From: Kamptonema formosum PCC 10802
GTDB taxonomy: Bacteria > Cyanobacteriota > Cyanobacteriia > Cyanobacteriales > Oscillatoriaceae
DNA length: 64,000 nucleotides
Direction: 5' to 3'
Assembly: GCF_000332335.1 (NCBI RefSeq)
Contig: NZ_KB235950.1
Span: forward strand, 197,927-261,926
The position numbers were made by a program, and so were the translations under genes. The notes beneath the pieces are model-generated. The model saw only the letters and a program-made list of their open reading frames with translations. It made no database searches and had not been told where the DNA came from. This document shows positions 18,398 to 26,055 of this stretch, in pieces (within the stretch, counting starts at the first letter, position 1; the number at the start of each line of letters is the position of its first letter).

Positions 18398-20008
18398 ATG
18401 GCTCTTGGCTACCTGGCTCTGGTTCTGCACGCCCACCTGCCTTTTGTCCGCCACCCCGAAAGCGACTACGTTCTAGAAGAAGAGTGGCTCTACGAAGCGA
18501 TTACAGAGACATATATCCCTTTAATAAAAGTATTTGAAGGGCTGAAGCGGGACGGCATCGATTTTAAAATCACCATGACCATCACACCGCCCCTGGTGTC
18601 GATGCTGCGGGATGCGCTGCTGCAAGAGCGCTACGACGCTCACCTGGCGAAACTCGAAGATCTGGCGGAGCGAGAGATAGAGCACAACGCGCACAATGGC
18701 CACATCCGCTACCTGGCAGAGCACTACGCCACAGAATTCAACCAGGCGCGGCAGGTGTGGGAGCGCTATAACGGGGATCTGGTACAGGCATTCAAGCAAT
18801 TCGCAGACAGTGGCAACCTGGAAATCATCACCTGCGGTGCCACCCACGGCTACCTGCCACTGATGAGGATGTATCCAGAAGCGGTGTGGGGGCAAATCAA
18901 AGTGGCCTGCGACCACTACGAAGAGAACTTTGGGCGTCCGGCTAAGGGGATTTGGCTGCCGGAGTGCGCCTACTTTGAAGGGTTGGAGCTGGTGCTGCGG
19001 GAAGCCGGTTTGCGCTACTTCCTCACCGATGGCCACGGGCTGCTCTACTCCCGCCCCCGCGCCCGCTGCGGCAGCTACGCTCCGATTTATACCGAGTGTG
19101 GGGTGGCGGCTTTCGGTCGGGATCAGGAATCCTCGCAACAGGTGTGGTCAACTCAGCTGGGCTATCCGAGCGATCCAGTCTACCGGGAGTTCTACAAAGA
19201 CTTGGGATGGGAAGCGGAGTACGAATACATCAAGCCCTACATCATGCCCAATGGCCAGCGGAAAAATGTCGGCATCAAGTACCACAAGATTACCGGTCGG
19301 GGGCTGAGCTTGGCAGACAAGCAGCTGTACGATCCCTACTGGGCGCGAGAAAAAGCCGCCGATCACGCCGGCAATTTCATGATGAACCGGGAGCGCCAAA
19401 TTTACCACCTGCACAGTATCATGCAGCGCCCCCCGATTGTGGTTTCCCCTTACGACGCCGAGCTATTTGGCCACTGGTGGTATGAGGGCCCGTGGTTTAT
19501 TGATTTTTGCGCTCGCAAGACTTGGTACGACCAAAAAACCTATGAGATGACGCACTTGGCGGATTATTTGCAAAAGCACCCCAAACAGCAAGTTGCCCGC
19601 CCGGCACAGTCGAGCTGGGGGTGGAAAGGGTTCCACGAATACTGGCTCAATGACACCAATTCCTGGATTTACCCCCACCTGCACCAAGCCACAGAGCGGA
19701 TGATTGAGCTGGCTAGGCGGCTGCCGGCAGACGAGCTGGAGTGGCGAGCGCTCAACCAAGCGGCGCGGGAATTGCTGCTGGCCCAATCTTCTGACTGGGC
19801 GTTTATTATGCGCACCGGCACGATGGTGCCCTATGCGGTGCGGCGCACTCGCTCCCACTTGATGCGGTTCAACAAAATTTACGACGACATCAGCCAGGGC
19901 AAAATCGACGCCGGCTGGCTGGAAAAAGTCGAGGAGCTCGACAACATCTTCCCCAACATCGACTATCGCGTCTACCAGCCCCTGCCGGTGCCCGCCGCGA
20001 TCCGCTGA
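18398..20008 (+). CDS. glycoside hydrolase family 57 1,4-alpha-glucan branching enzyme
   Basis: The protein has 536 residues, typical for GH57 branching enzymes. The N-terminal motif LVLHAHLPFVRHPE is the first GH57 conserved region. The catalytic nucleophile is predicted as Glu189 in WLPECAYFEG. The acid/base is predicted as Asp353 in SPYDAELFGHWWYEG. A C-terminal helical DUF1957 domain follows (SSWGWKG...YPHLHQATERM). It forms alpha-1,6 branches in glycogen. It is monocistronic, with an AT-rich upstream region. Confidence 0.93.
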   Translation: MALGYLALVLHAHLPFVRHPESDYVLEEEWLYEAITETYIPLIKVFEGLKRDGIDFKITMTITPPLVSMLRDALLQERYDAHLAKLEDLAEREIEHNAHNGHIRYLAEHYATEFNQARQVWERYNGDLVQAFKQFADSGNLEIITCGATHGYLPLMRMYPEAVWGQIKVACDHYEENFGRPAKGIWLPECAYFEGLELVLREAGLRYFLTDGHGLLYSRPRARCGSYAPIYTECGVAAFGRDQESSQQVWSTQLGYPSDPVYREFYKDLGWEAEYEYIKPYIMPNGQRKNVGIKYHKITGRGLSLADKQLYDPYWAREKAADHAGNFMMNRERQIYHLHSIMQRPPIVVSPYDAELFGHWWYEGPWFIDFCARKTWYDQKTYEMTHLADYLQKHPKQQVARPAQSSWGWKGFHEYWLNDTNSWIYPHLHQATERMIELARRLPADELEWRALNQAARELLLAQSSDWAFIMRTGTMVPYAVRRTRSHLMRFNKIYDDISQGKIDAGWLEKVEELDNIFPNIDYRVYQPLPVPAAIR

Positions 20009-20654
20009 CAGTTGGGACAGCCAACCCCTGTAGGGTGCGTTCCCTGAAAAAGCCCCTAAGCCTGGGACTGGCAGCGGGGAACGCACCCTACCTGCTGACA
20101 AATTCACCTGACCGGCCCTGGCTCCCTCACTACTCGTGAGGGAGCCTCTGTTATATAGCAGTAGGCACTTAGGTTCGTACATTTCGGCCTCTTTTGCACC
20201 CCCACACTCCGGCTCCTATTGTCCTAACCCATATTACTACTGGGATATAGACGTAGGTACGGCGTAGCGCTAACGCGCCGCTGCGCTAACGCCGGGCCTG
20301 AAGGTCTAATGTCCTAATCTAAGTGGCTACTGCTATAGCAGCAGTCATATTAGTTAGGACCCGAAGAGCGGGGGAGCTTTTGGAGCGGGGGAGCCGGAAT
20401 GCCTTCACCTAAGTGGCTACTGCTATATTTGTGCCGGTGCGGCACCGGCAAGAATACAGCCCCCACGGGAGGGACTGACAGAGGAGAGCGCACCCCGCCC
20501 GGGCCCAGCGATCCCGAAGTCCAAATTAAGATTAATGTAAATTTTTGTAAATATAAGGCATTTTGTAGTTTTAGATACAGAATCACCTGATATAGTGAAT
20601 ACAGAAGGGCAAACAAGCAAGCCCAACCGGCCAGACAACCAGGAGGAACCCACC
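20009..20654. repeat. repeat-rich gap including two MITE-like elements
   Basis: A GGGTGCGTTCCC...GGGAACGCACCC inverted pair spans 20034-20091. CTCCCTCAC...GTGAGGGAG lies at 20132-20146. MITE-family ends occur at 20155-20249 and a complete element at 20334-20427. An AT-rich promoter-like stretch follows (20520-20600). An AGGAGG ribosome site for the next gene is at 20640-20645. Confidence 0.65.
20334..20427. mobile_element. MITE-like element (family A), best-preserved copy
   Basis: The left end is TATAGCAGCAGTCATATTAG followed by TTAGGAC. The centre is CCCGAAGAGCGGGGGAG...GGAGCCGGAATG. The right end is CACCTAAGTGGCTACTGCTATA. The copy at 30964-31046 is the same sequence in reverse orientation. 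No open frame is present, so it is presumably non-autonomous. Confidence 0.75.
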
Positions 20655-20855
20655 ATGTCCGCTCAAGAACAAGCTCGCTCTCTGATGCTCCGCCACCATC
20701 ACTTCGTGAAGAACCGGCAGCAGTCCATGCTGTGCCGCGCCGCTGCGGAAGTTGGCCTTCCCGCAGAAGCCGCCAACTACTGGGGCCACATTCAAGGCAA
20801 GCCCCACTCGGAAAACCAGATCAGCTATGACCGATCGCAGGCCACGATGAGCTAA
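20655..20855 (+). CDS. small His-rich protein, first of a tandem pair
   Basis: The protein has 66 residues. ATG 20655 is chosen because a perfect AGGAGG lies 9 nt upstream. An in-frame upstream start at 20595 is unlikely. It begins SAQEQARSLM followed by a HHH cluster (LRHHHFVKNRQQS), then AAEVGLPAEAANYW, and ends ISYDRSQATMS. The function is unknown. Its twin at 20920 shares the start, the HHH cluster, the IQGKP motif and the YDRS-ATMS end. Confidence 0.75.
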   Translation: MSAQEQARSLMLRHHHFVKNRQQSMLCRAAAEVGLPAEAANYWGHIQGKPHSENQISYDRSQATMS

Positions 20856-20919
20856 GTGCCATCGAGCAATAGAACATCCAGCGATAGAAATTGAAAGTAT
20901 TAAATCGGAGGAATTTGAC

Positions 20920-21114
20920 ATGTCCGCTCAAGAACAAGCTCGCGTCCTGATGATGCGCCACCATCACCTGATCAAGAACCGCCAGCAATCCTTGCTGACT
21001 CGTGCGGCGGCTGAAGTGGGACTCGACGCCAGTGACTACTGGAACCCCATTCAAGGAAAGCCATCTGCCGCCAACCGAGTGACTTACGACCGCAGCCATG
21101 CAACGATGAGCTAA
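20920..21114 (+). CDS. small His-rich protein, second of a tandem pair
   Basis: The protein has 64 residues, about two-thirds identical to the 20655 product (MSAQEQAR, LMMRHHHLIKNRQQS, IQGKP, TYDRSHATMS). GGAGG precedes the ATG. The pair is separated by 64 bp and likely co-transcribed. This appears to be a local duplication under selection, since ends and His cluster are retained. The family function is unknown to me. Confidence 0.75.
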   Translation: MSAQEQARVLMMRHHHLIKNRQQSLLTRAAAEVGLDASDYWNPIQGKPSAANRVTYDRSHATMS

Positions 21115-21482
21115 CGTGCAACGATTCCAGGATCGCTTTGTGGTTTGCCTCCTAGGACTCAAGCGCAGTGGTTGCCGCCGGTCGGCGAGCCGACCGATCC
21201 CACCCACCGGAACAAGCAACTCAATATAACTCACTCAATTGAAAAAACACTGGCGGGGCGCTCACAAGAAAGAGCGCCCTTAAATTTTTGGCGGAGGGCA
21301 GGGCGGAGGGCAGGGCGGAGGGCGCAGGGCGCAGGGCGCAGGGCAGGGCGCAGAGCGCAGGGCGCAGGGCGCAGGGCATGGGGCATGGGGAAGAGGTTCA
21401 GCAATCCCCAATCCCCAATGCCCAATGCCCATATATGGTAGCTTGGGATATCAGGTAGGTCCCTACGACACGAAAATTGGCA
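21115..21482. repeat. GC-rich tandem repeats
   Basis: Units GGGCGGAGGGCA and GGGCGCAGGGC are repeated at about 21291-21382. They are followed by GGGGCATGGGG and CCCCAATCCCCAATGCCCAATGCCC (21404-21430). No gene is supported. Open frames crossing the array encode only low-complexity arginine-rich peptides. Confidence 0.75.
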
Positions 21483-22712
21483 ATGCAAGCACCTCTGACC
21501 TCAAAACCCCAGCCAGACTGCCTGTCAATGGAATTGACCGGCATCCCCGCCCCCACCGGCGCAGCGGGAAGCGATCGGATTGACCTGTATTTGACGCTGC
21601 ACTTTGACGAAGCTTGGCAGCCGCTGATGGGGGGGCGCTTCAAATTTGGCCTCACCGGCGGGCAGCTGAAACTGGCGCTAGAAAACTGCCAAATGGCGGA
21701 ACAGTCGCGCCAGCTCACCGGCAGCGTCCAGCTTTTCGACGAAAACTCTACCGCCTGTCAGGTGACAGCGAGCGGTACGGAGGTGGAACCCTGCTGGGTT
21801 TTTGCCCTAAAAGCTCTGGCCAGCCCGCCGGTTTTAACAGCGGAAATCAAAAATTTCAAGCTCGGAACGCTGCAAGTCACGGGGATGCCTTGCGAAGTGC
21901 GGGGCGTGTTTGAAGTGCCACCGGCTTGCGTGCGCCTCACCGGTGTTGAAGGACTTTGGCCGCACGACATCAGCCCCAACAAACATGCGGTGCTCGAAAG
22001 AAAGCTGGCGATGTCCATCGAGGAGCTGCAACTGAAGCCGAATCTCAGCCGCGCTGTTGTGCTGCAATACAATTCGCTCTCTGTTTCGCCCCACTGGAGC
22101 AGTTACAAAACTGAGGAGTCGGCGGTTAGCTCCGCTGAGCTGGAAACACTGATTTACCAAGTTTTAGGGGCAAAAACTGATGACTTTGTGGCGCTGGCCA
22201 ATATTGCGGGGCTCAATCCGCTCTCGGATTTCGCCGGTGCCAATTTGCAGGGCACTACCCTCAATGGCGCTAACCTTGCCGGTGCCAATCTTGCCGGCGC
22301 TAACCTGCGCGGCTCCCTGCTCAACGATGCAGATTTGAGTGAGGCGCAGTTGAGTGAGGCGAAGCTGGCCGGCGCTGATTTGAGCGGCGCGCTGCTCAGC
22401 GATGCCAACCTGGAGGGTGCTGACTTGCACCGCTGCGCTCTGGCGCTGGTTTCTTTGAGCGGCGCTAACCTCAAGGGTGCCAATTTCAGGGAGGCGAATC
22501 TCAGCAATGCCAATCTCAGCGATGCTGATTTGACTGGTGCCAACCTGGAGGCTGCTGACTTGCACCACGCTGGGCTAGTCTTAACCAATCTCACCGGCGC
22601 TAACTTGGCAGGCGCTTTGGTGCAGGAAGCGCGATTCAAAAAGGATTGCGGGCTGTCTGAGAAGATGGAAGCAGATTTAAAGCGGCGAGGCGCGATTTTT
22701 GAGGATCTCTGA
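21483..22712 (+). CDS. pentapeptide-repeat protein with a novel N-terminal domain
   Basis: The protein has 409 residues from ATG 21483 (a TTG lies two codons upstream). Residues 1-215 form a non-repeat, beta-rich-looking domain with internal regularities (LTGGQLKLALENCQM; ...PCWVFALKALASPPVLTAEIKNFKLG). I do not recognise its family. A short linker (DDFVALANIAGLNPLSDFAG) leads into pentapeptide repeats (about 245-390). The end is ERGAIFE-like (RRGAIFEDL). The linker and C-terminus match those of the neighbouring TPR-pentapeptide protein at 22964, so the two genes share a module. Confidence 0.8.
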   Translation: MQAPLTSKPQPDCLSMELTGIPAPTGAAGSDRIDLYLTLHFDEAWQPLMGGRFKFGLTGGQLKLALENCQMAEQSRQLTGSVQLFDENSTACQVTASGTEVEPCWVFALKALASPPVLTAEIKNFKLGTLQVTGMPCEVRGVFEVPPACVRLTGVEGLWPHDISPNKHAVLERKLAMSIEELQLKPNLSRAVVLQYNSLSVSPHWSSYKTEESAVSSAELETLIYQVLGAKTDDFVALANIAGLNPLSDFAGANLQGTTLNGANLAGANLAGANLRGSLLNDADLSEAQLSEAKLAGADLSGALLSDANLEGADLHRCALALVSLSGANLKGANFREANLSNANLSDADLTGANLEAADLHHAGLVLTNLTGANLAGALVQEARFKKDCGLSEKMEADLKRRGAIFEDL

Positions 22713-22963
22713 GCGGCTGCAGATAGCGCTTGTTCGCGACCGGCGCGCACTGGCCCTGCAGCTTTTGCCGGCATTTCTCTCGGCGGGCTGTTTAAAGTTG
22801 CGGCGCATTTGCTGATATTATGTCGGGTTGATTCATTGCCACTGGGAGACCGGCGAGGGGGATTAGCAACGCCCAGTTCCCATTGCCCCTTGCCCAATGC
22901 CAACAGCTGTGACAGCCCGGATAGCCAGACAATATTAACATTACTATTAAGCGCGGAAGTCAG

Positions 22964-24013
22964 ATGATGTCTGAAGCGGCTCGGCTGCTGAAACAAGGAA
23001 TTGAGCAATATCAGACGGGTGAGTTTGAGGCGGCGCTGGAGTCCTGGCAAAAAGCGCTAGCGAGCTACCGGGAAATTCAAGACCGGCGGCGGGAGGGAGC
23101 GGCGCTGGGAAATCTGGGAGTCGCTTACCAGGCGCTAGGAAACTTGACAAAAGCGATTGAATGCTATAGAGAGCATTTGGCGATAGCGCGGGAAATTTCC
23201 GACCGGCGCGGAGAGGGGAATGCGCTGCTGAATTTGGGAAATGCTTTCCTGGAGTTGGGGGATGCCGGTGAGGCGATAGAATACTTGCAGCTGCGTCTGG
23301 CAATAGCGCGGGAAATGTCCGACCGGCAAGCGGAGGCTCAGGCGCTGGGAAATCTGAGATTGGCGTACAAATCGCTCGGAGAAGCGGCGCAGGCGATGCA
23401 GTGCTTGCAGCAGCAGCGCGCCCTCGCCCGAGAATTATTTTCCAGCAGCGAAACCTCTGACTTTGTGGCGCTGGCGAGGAGTCTGGGGCTGAATCCAGAG
23501 GTGGATTTTGCGGGTGCGGATTTGAGCGATATTGACTTGCACTATGCAGATTTGAGCCGTGCGGATTTGCGGGAGGCTAACCTTGTAGGCGCTAACCTGA
23601 ATCTGGCGGATCTTGCGGGGGCGAACCTTGCCGGCGCTAACCTCAGCCGCGCGGTGCTGACGAATGCAAATCTTGCCGGCGCTAACCTCAGTGGCGCTAA
23701 TTTGAGGGGTGCGGACCTGCGCACGAACCTCAGCGGCGCTAATCTTGCCGGCGCGCTGCTGATTGAGGCGAATTTGAGCAGTGCGTATTTATCTCGCGCC
23801 AATCTTGCCGGTGCGCTGCTCAGGGGTGCCTATTTGAAAAATGCTGATTTAACTAGCGTTAATCTGGTGGGTGCTAATCTTGCCGGTGCGGATTTGACTC
23901 GTGCGGATTTGACTGGTGCGAATGTGGATAGCGCTCGCTTTGCCGGCAATTCTGGAATTTCTGAGGCGATGAAGCAAGCTCTGACGGAGCGCGGGGCAAT
24001 TTTTGAGGAGTGA
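22964..24013 (+). CDS. TPR-pentapeptide-repeat protein
   Basis: The protein has 349 residues. Residues about 3-155 are four TPR units (ALASYREIQDRRREGAALGNLG type). A linker follows (SDFVALARSLGLNPEVDFAG), then pentapeptide repeats (about 180-335), ending LTERGAIFEE. The linker and ending are shared with the protein encoded just upstream. Both parts are protein-interaction scaffolds. No enzyme domain is present. Confidence 0.87.
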   Translation: MMSEAARLLKQGIEQYQTGEFEAALESWQKALASYREIQDRRREGAALGNLGVAYQALGNLTKAIECYREHLAIAREISDRRGEGNALLNLGNAFLELGDAGEAIEYLQLRLAIAREMSDRQAEAQALGNLRLAYKSLGEAAQAMQCLQQQRALARELFSSSETSDFVALARSLGLNPEVDFAGADLSDIDLHYADLSRADLREANLVGANLNLADLAGANLAGANLSRAVLTNANLAGANLSGANLRGADLRTNLSGANLAGALLIEANLSSAYLSRANLAGALLRGAYLKNADLTSVNLVGANLAGADLTRADLTGANVDSARFAGNSGISEAMKQALTERGAIFEE

Positions 24014-24015
24014 AG

Positions 24016-24271
24016 GGTTTGTAGTTGGGCTTTAGCCCAAAGTTTGTAGTTGGGCTTTAGCCCAAAGTTTGTAGTTGGGCTTTAGCCCAAAGGTTTGTAG
24101 TTGGGCTTTAGCCCAAAGGTTTGTAGTTGGGCTTTAGCCCAAAGGTTTGTAGTTGGGCTTTAGCCCAAAGGTTTGTAGTTGGGCTTTAGCCCAAAGGTTT
24201 GTAGTTAGGCTTTAGCCCAAAGGTTTGTAGTTGGGCTTTAGCCCAAAGGTTTGTAGTTGGGCTTTAGCCCT
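24016..24271. repeat. ten-copy tandem array of a 26/27-bp palindromic unit
   Basis: Ten copies of GTTTGTAGTTGGGCTTTAG + CCCAAAG(G) stand head to tail directly after the stop codon of the TPR-pentapeptide gene. Copy 8 has one change (TTAGGC). Each unit contains the inverted repeat TTGGGCT-TT-AGCCCAA. The last copy is cut at AGCCC|TGCAAG. One related solitary unit lies at 18013. There are no spacers, so this is not CRISPR. Confidence 0.92.
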
Positions 24272-24347
24272 GCAAGAAATTGACGGCAGCTAACCGTCTG
24301 TGATATAATTTAGGAAGGCGACCGTCTCAACCTGAACCAACCGCCCT

Positions 24348-24986
24348 ATGACCACTAGCACTCTCACCCAACCCGCAGAACGAATCCAGCTCTCCGGTAT
24401 CAGCTGGCCAACTTATGAAGCCTTGCTGGCTGAACTGAGCAATCGCAGGCTGCGCCTTACTTACAATCGTGGCACACTTGAAATTATGGTTCCATCACCT
24501 GAACACGAACTGTACAAAGAAATCGTGGGCCGATTTGTCGAAACCTTGGCAGAAGAATTAGCCATTAGAATTTATCCTCTAGGCTCCACTACCTTCAAAC
24601 GTTCGGAACTTAGCGGAGCGGAGCCAGATAAATGCTTCTACATTCAGAACTTGAAAGCAGTTCAAGGCAAAAAGAGAATCGACCTCAATCAGGACCCGCC
24701 CCCTGATTTAGTGGTTGAGATTGATATCACCAGCAGTTCCAAAATTCGCTTTCCTGTCTATGCAGAGCTAGGCGTTCCGGAAGTCTGGGTTTACGATGGG
24801 GACTCCTTCAGTATTAATGTGCTGCGGGATAAGGAGTATGTGCCGAGTGAGCGCAGTCTGGCATTTCCCAATGTGCCGGTGCTGGACATTTCTCGATTCC
24901 TACAGCAAGCGGGAACTGCGGATTATTTAGAGTTGGTTAGAGAATTTCGCAGCTGGGTTAAGAGCCAAATTCAGCCAAATCCCTGA
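24348..24986 (+). CDS. Uma2 family (DUF820, PD-(D/E)XK-like) protein, copy A
   Basis: The protein has 212 residues. The Uma2/DUF820 pattern includes YEALLAELSNRRLRLTYNRGTLEIMVPSP, then FVETLAEELAI, GAEPDKCFYI, PPPDLVVEIDIT and LGVPEVWVYDGD. The acidic and Lys positions of the PD-(D/E)XK nuclease core are represented by the EPD, DLVVEID and variable K sites. These proteins are very numerous in cyanobacteria and their physiological role is unsettled. Copy B at 25342 is nearly identical except for codons about 52-90. Confidence 0.88.
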   Translation: MTTSTLTQPAERIQLSGISWPTYEALLAELSNRRLRLTYNRGTLEIMVPSPEHELYKEIVGRFVETLAEELAIRIYPLGSTTFKRSELSGAEPDKCFYIQNLKAVQGKKRIDLNQDPPPDLVVEIDITSSSKIRFPVYAELGVPEVWVYDGDSFSINVLRDKEYVPSERSLAFPNVPVLDISRFLQQAGTADYLELVREFRSWVKSQIQPNP

Positions 24987-25060
24987 GGGCAGGCTTAGGG
25001 GGGTGCCGGCAGACAAATTCCCTGCGATTCCCCATCACCCCTACCCGACTTAAATTGCCC

Positions 25061-25270
25061 TCACACACATTCTACTTGCGCATGGCTTGGTCTGTGCTTA
25101 AGAAAATGCGCTCGCTCCCCAGCGCCGCCACAAACCCGACTTTTTCTAGTTTGTCTTGCCCCGGATATGTCAGTAATTAAATATAAAATTAAACCCCCAC
25201 TGTCTTGAAATCAACTATCAAAAATTTTCCGGGTGCCAAAGCGCTGCCATTAATAATAATTAATAGCAAA
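25061..25270 (-). pseudogene. duplicated 3' fragment of sulP
   Basis: On the minus strand this matches the last about 65 codons of the sulP gene at 26056 (the MRKLECV end, the FLSTDQA region). An early base deletion (TTCTAACTTG to TTCTACTTG) and later divergence mark it as a pseudogene. It lies at the same 994-bp offset as the two Uma2 copies, so it belongs to the same tandem duplication. The match breaks up near 25260, just before the second AATTGACGGCAG. Confidence 0.87.
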
Positions 25271-25341
25271 CAATTGACGGCAGCTAACCGTCTGTGATAT
25301 AATTTAGGAAGGCGACCGTCTCAACCTGAACCAACCGCCCT

Positions 25342-25980
25342 ATGACAACTAGCACTCTCACCCAACCCGCAGAACGAATCCAGCTCTCCGGTATCAGCTG
25401 GCCAACTTATGAAGCCTTGCTGGCTGAACTGAGCAATCGCAGGCTGCGCCTTACTTACAATCGTGGCACACTTGAAATTATGGTTCCATCACCTGAACAC
25501 GAACGGTACAAAAAAATAATTGGCCGCTTTGTCGAAACCCTGGCTGAAGAATCAGAAGTTGGCATTGAACCCCTAGGCTCCACGACTTTCCAACGCCCGG
25601 AACTTAGTGGGGCGGAACCAGACGAATGTTTCTATATTCAGAACTTGAACGCAGTTCAAGGCAAAAAGAGAATCGACCTCAATCAGGACCCGCCCCCTGA
25701 TTTAGTGGTTGAGATTGATATCACCAGCAGTTACAAAATTCGCTTTCCTGTCTATGCAGAGCTAGGCGTTCCGGAAGTCTGGGTTTACGATGGGGATTCC
25801 TTCAGTATTAATGTGCTGCGGGATAAGGAGTATTTGCCGAGTGAGCGCAGTCTGGCATTTCCCAATGTGCCGGTGCTGGAAATTTCTCGGTTTTTACAGC
25901 AAGCGGGAACTGCGGATTATTTAGAGTTGGTTAGAGAATTTCGCAGTTGGGTTAAGAGCCAAATTCAGCCAAATCCCTAA
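25342..25980 (+). CDS. Uma2 family (DUF820) protein, copy B
   Basis: The protein has 212 residues. It is identical in its first about 50 residues and nearly identical after residue 95 to copy A, but differs strongly between (ERYKKIIGRFVETLAEESEV versus ELYKEIVGRFVETLAEELAI, and IEPLGSTTFQRPE versus IYPLGSTTFKRSE). About 65 bp upstream of both ATGs is identical, so both probably have the same promoter. The 3' flank leads into the end of sulP. Confidence 0.88.
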   Translation: MTTSTLTQPAERIQLSGISWPTYEALLAELSNRRLRLTYNRGTLEIMVPSPEHERYKKIIGRFVETLAEESEVGIEPLGSTTFQRPELSGAEPDECFYIQNLNAVQGKKRIDLNQDPPPDLVVEIDITSSYKIRFPVYAELGVPEVWVYDGDSFSINVLRDKEYLPSERSLAFPNVPVLEISRFLQQAGTADYLELVREFRSWVKSQIQPNP

Positions 25981-26055
25981 GGGCTGGCTTAGGCGGGGTG
26001 CCGGCAGACAAATTCCCTGCGATTCCCCCTCACCGCTACCCGACTTAAATTGCCC

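Noticed and set aside
22154..23050. 298-codon minus-strand frame rich in Leu/Ala/Ser repeats
   Set aside because: It is the mirror of pentapeptide repeats on the plus strand; repeat periodicity keeps the antisense frame open.
24016..24271. CRISPR array
   Set aside because: Units are directly adjacent with no unique spacers and no cas genes are present.
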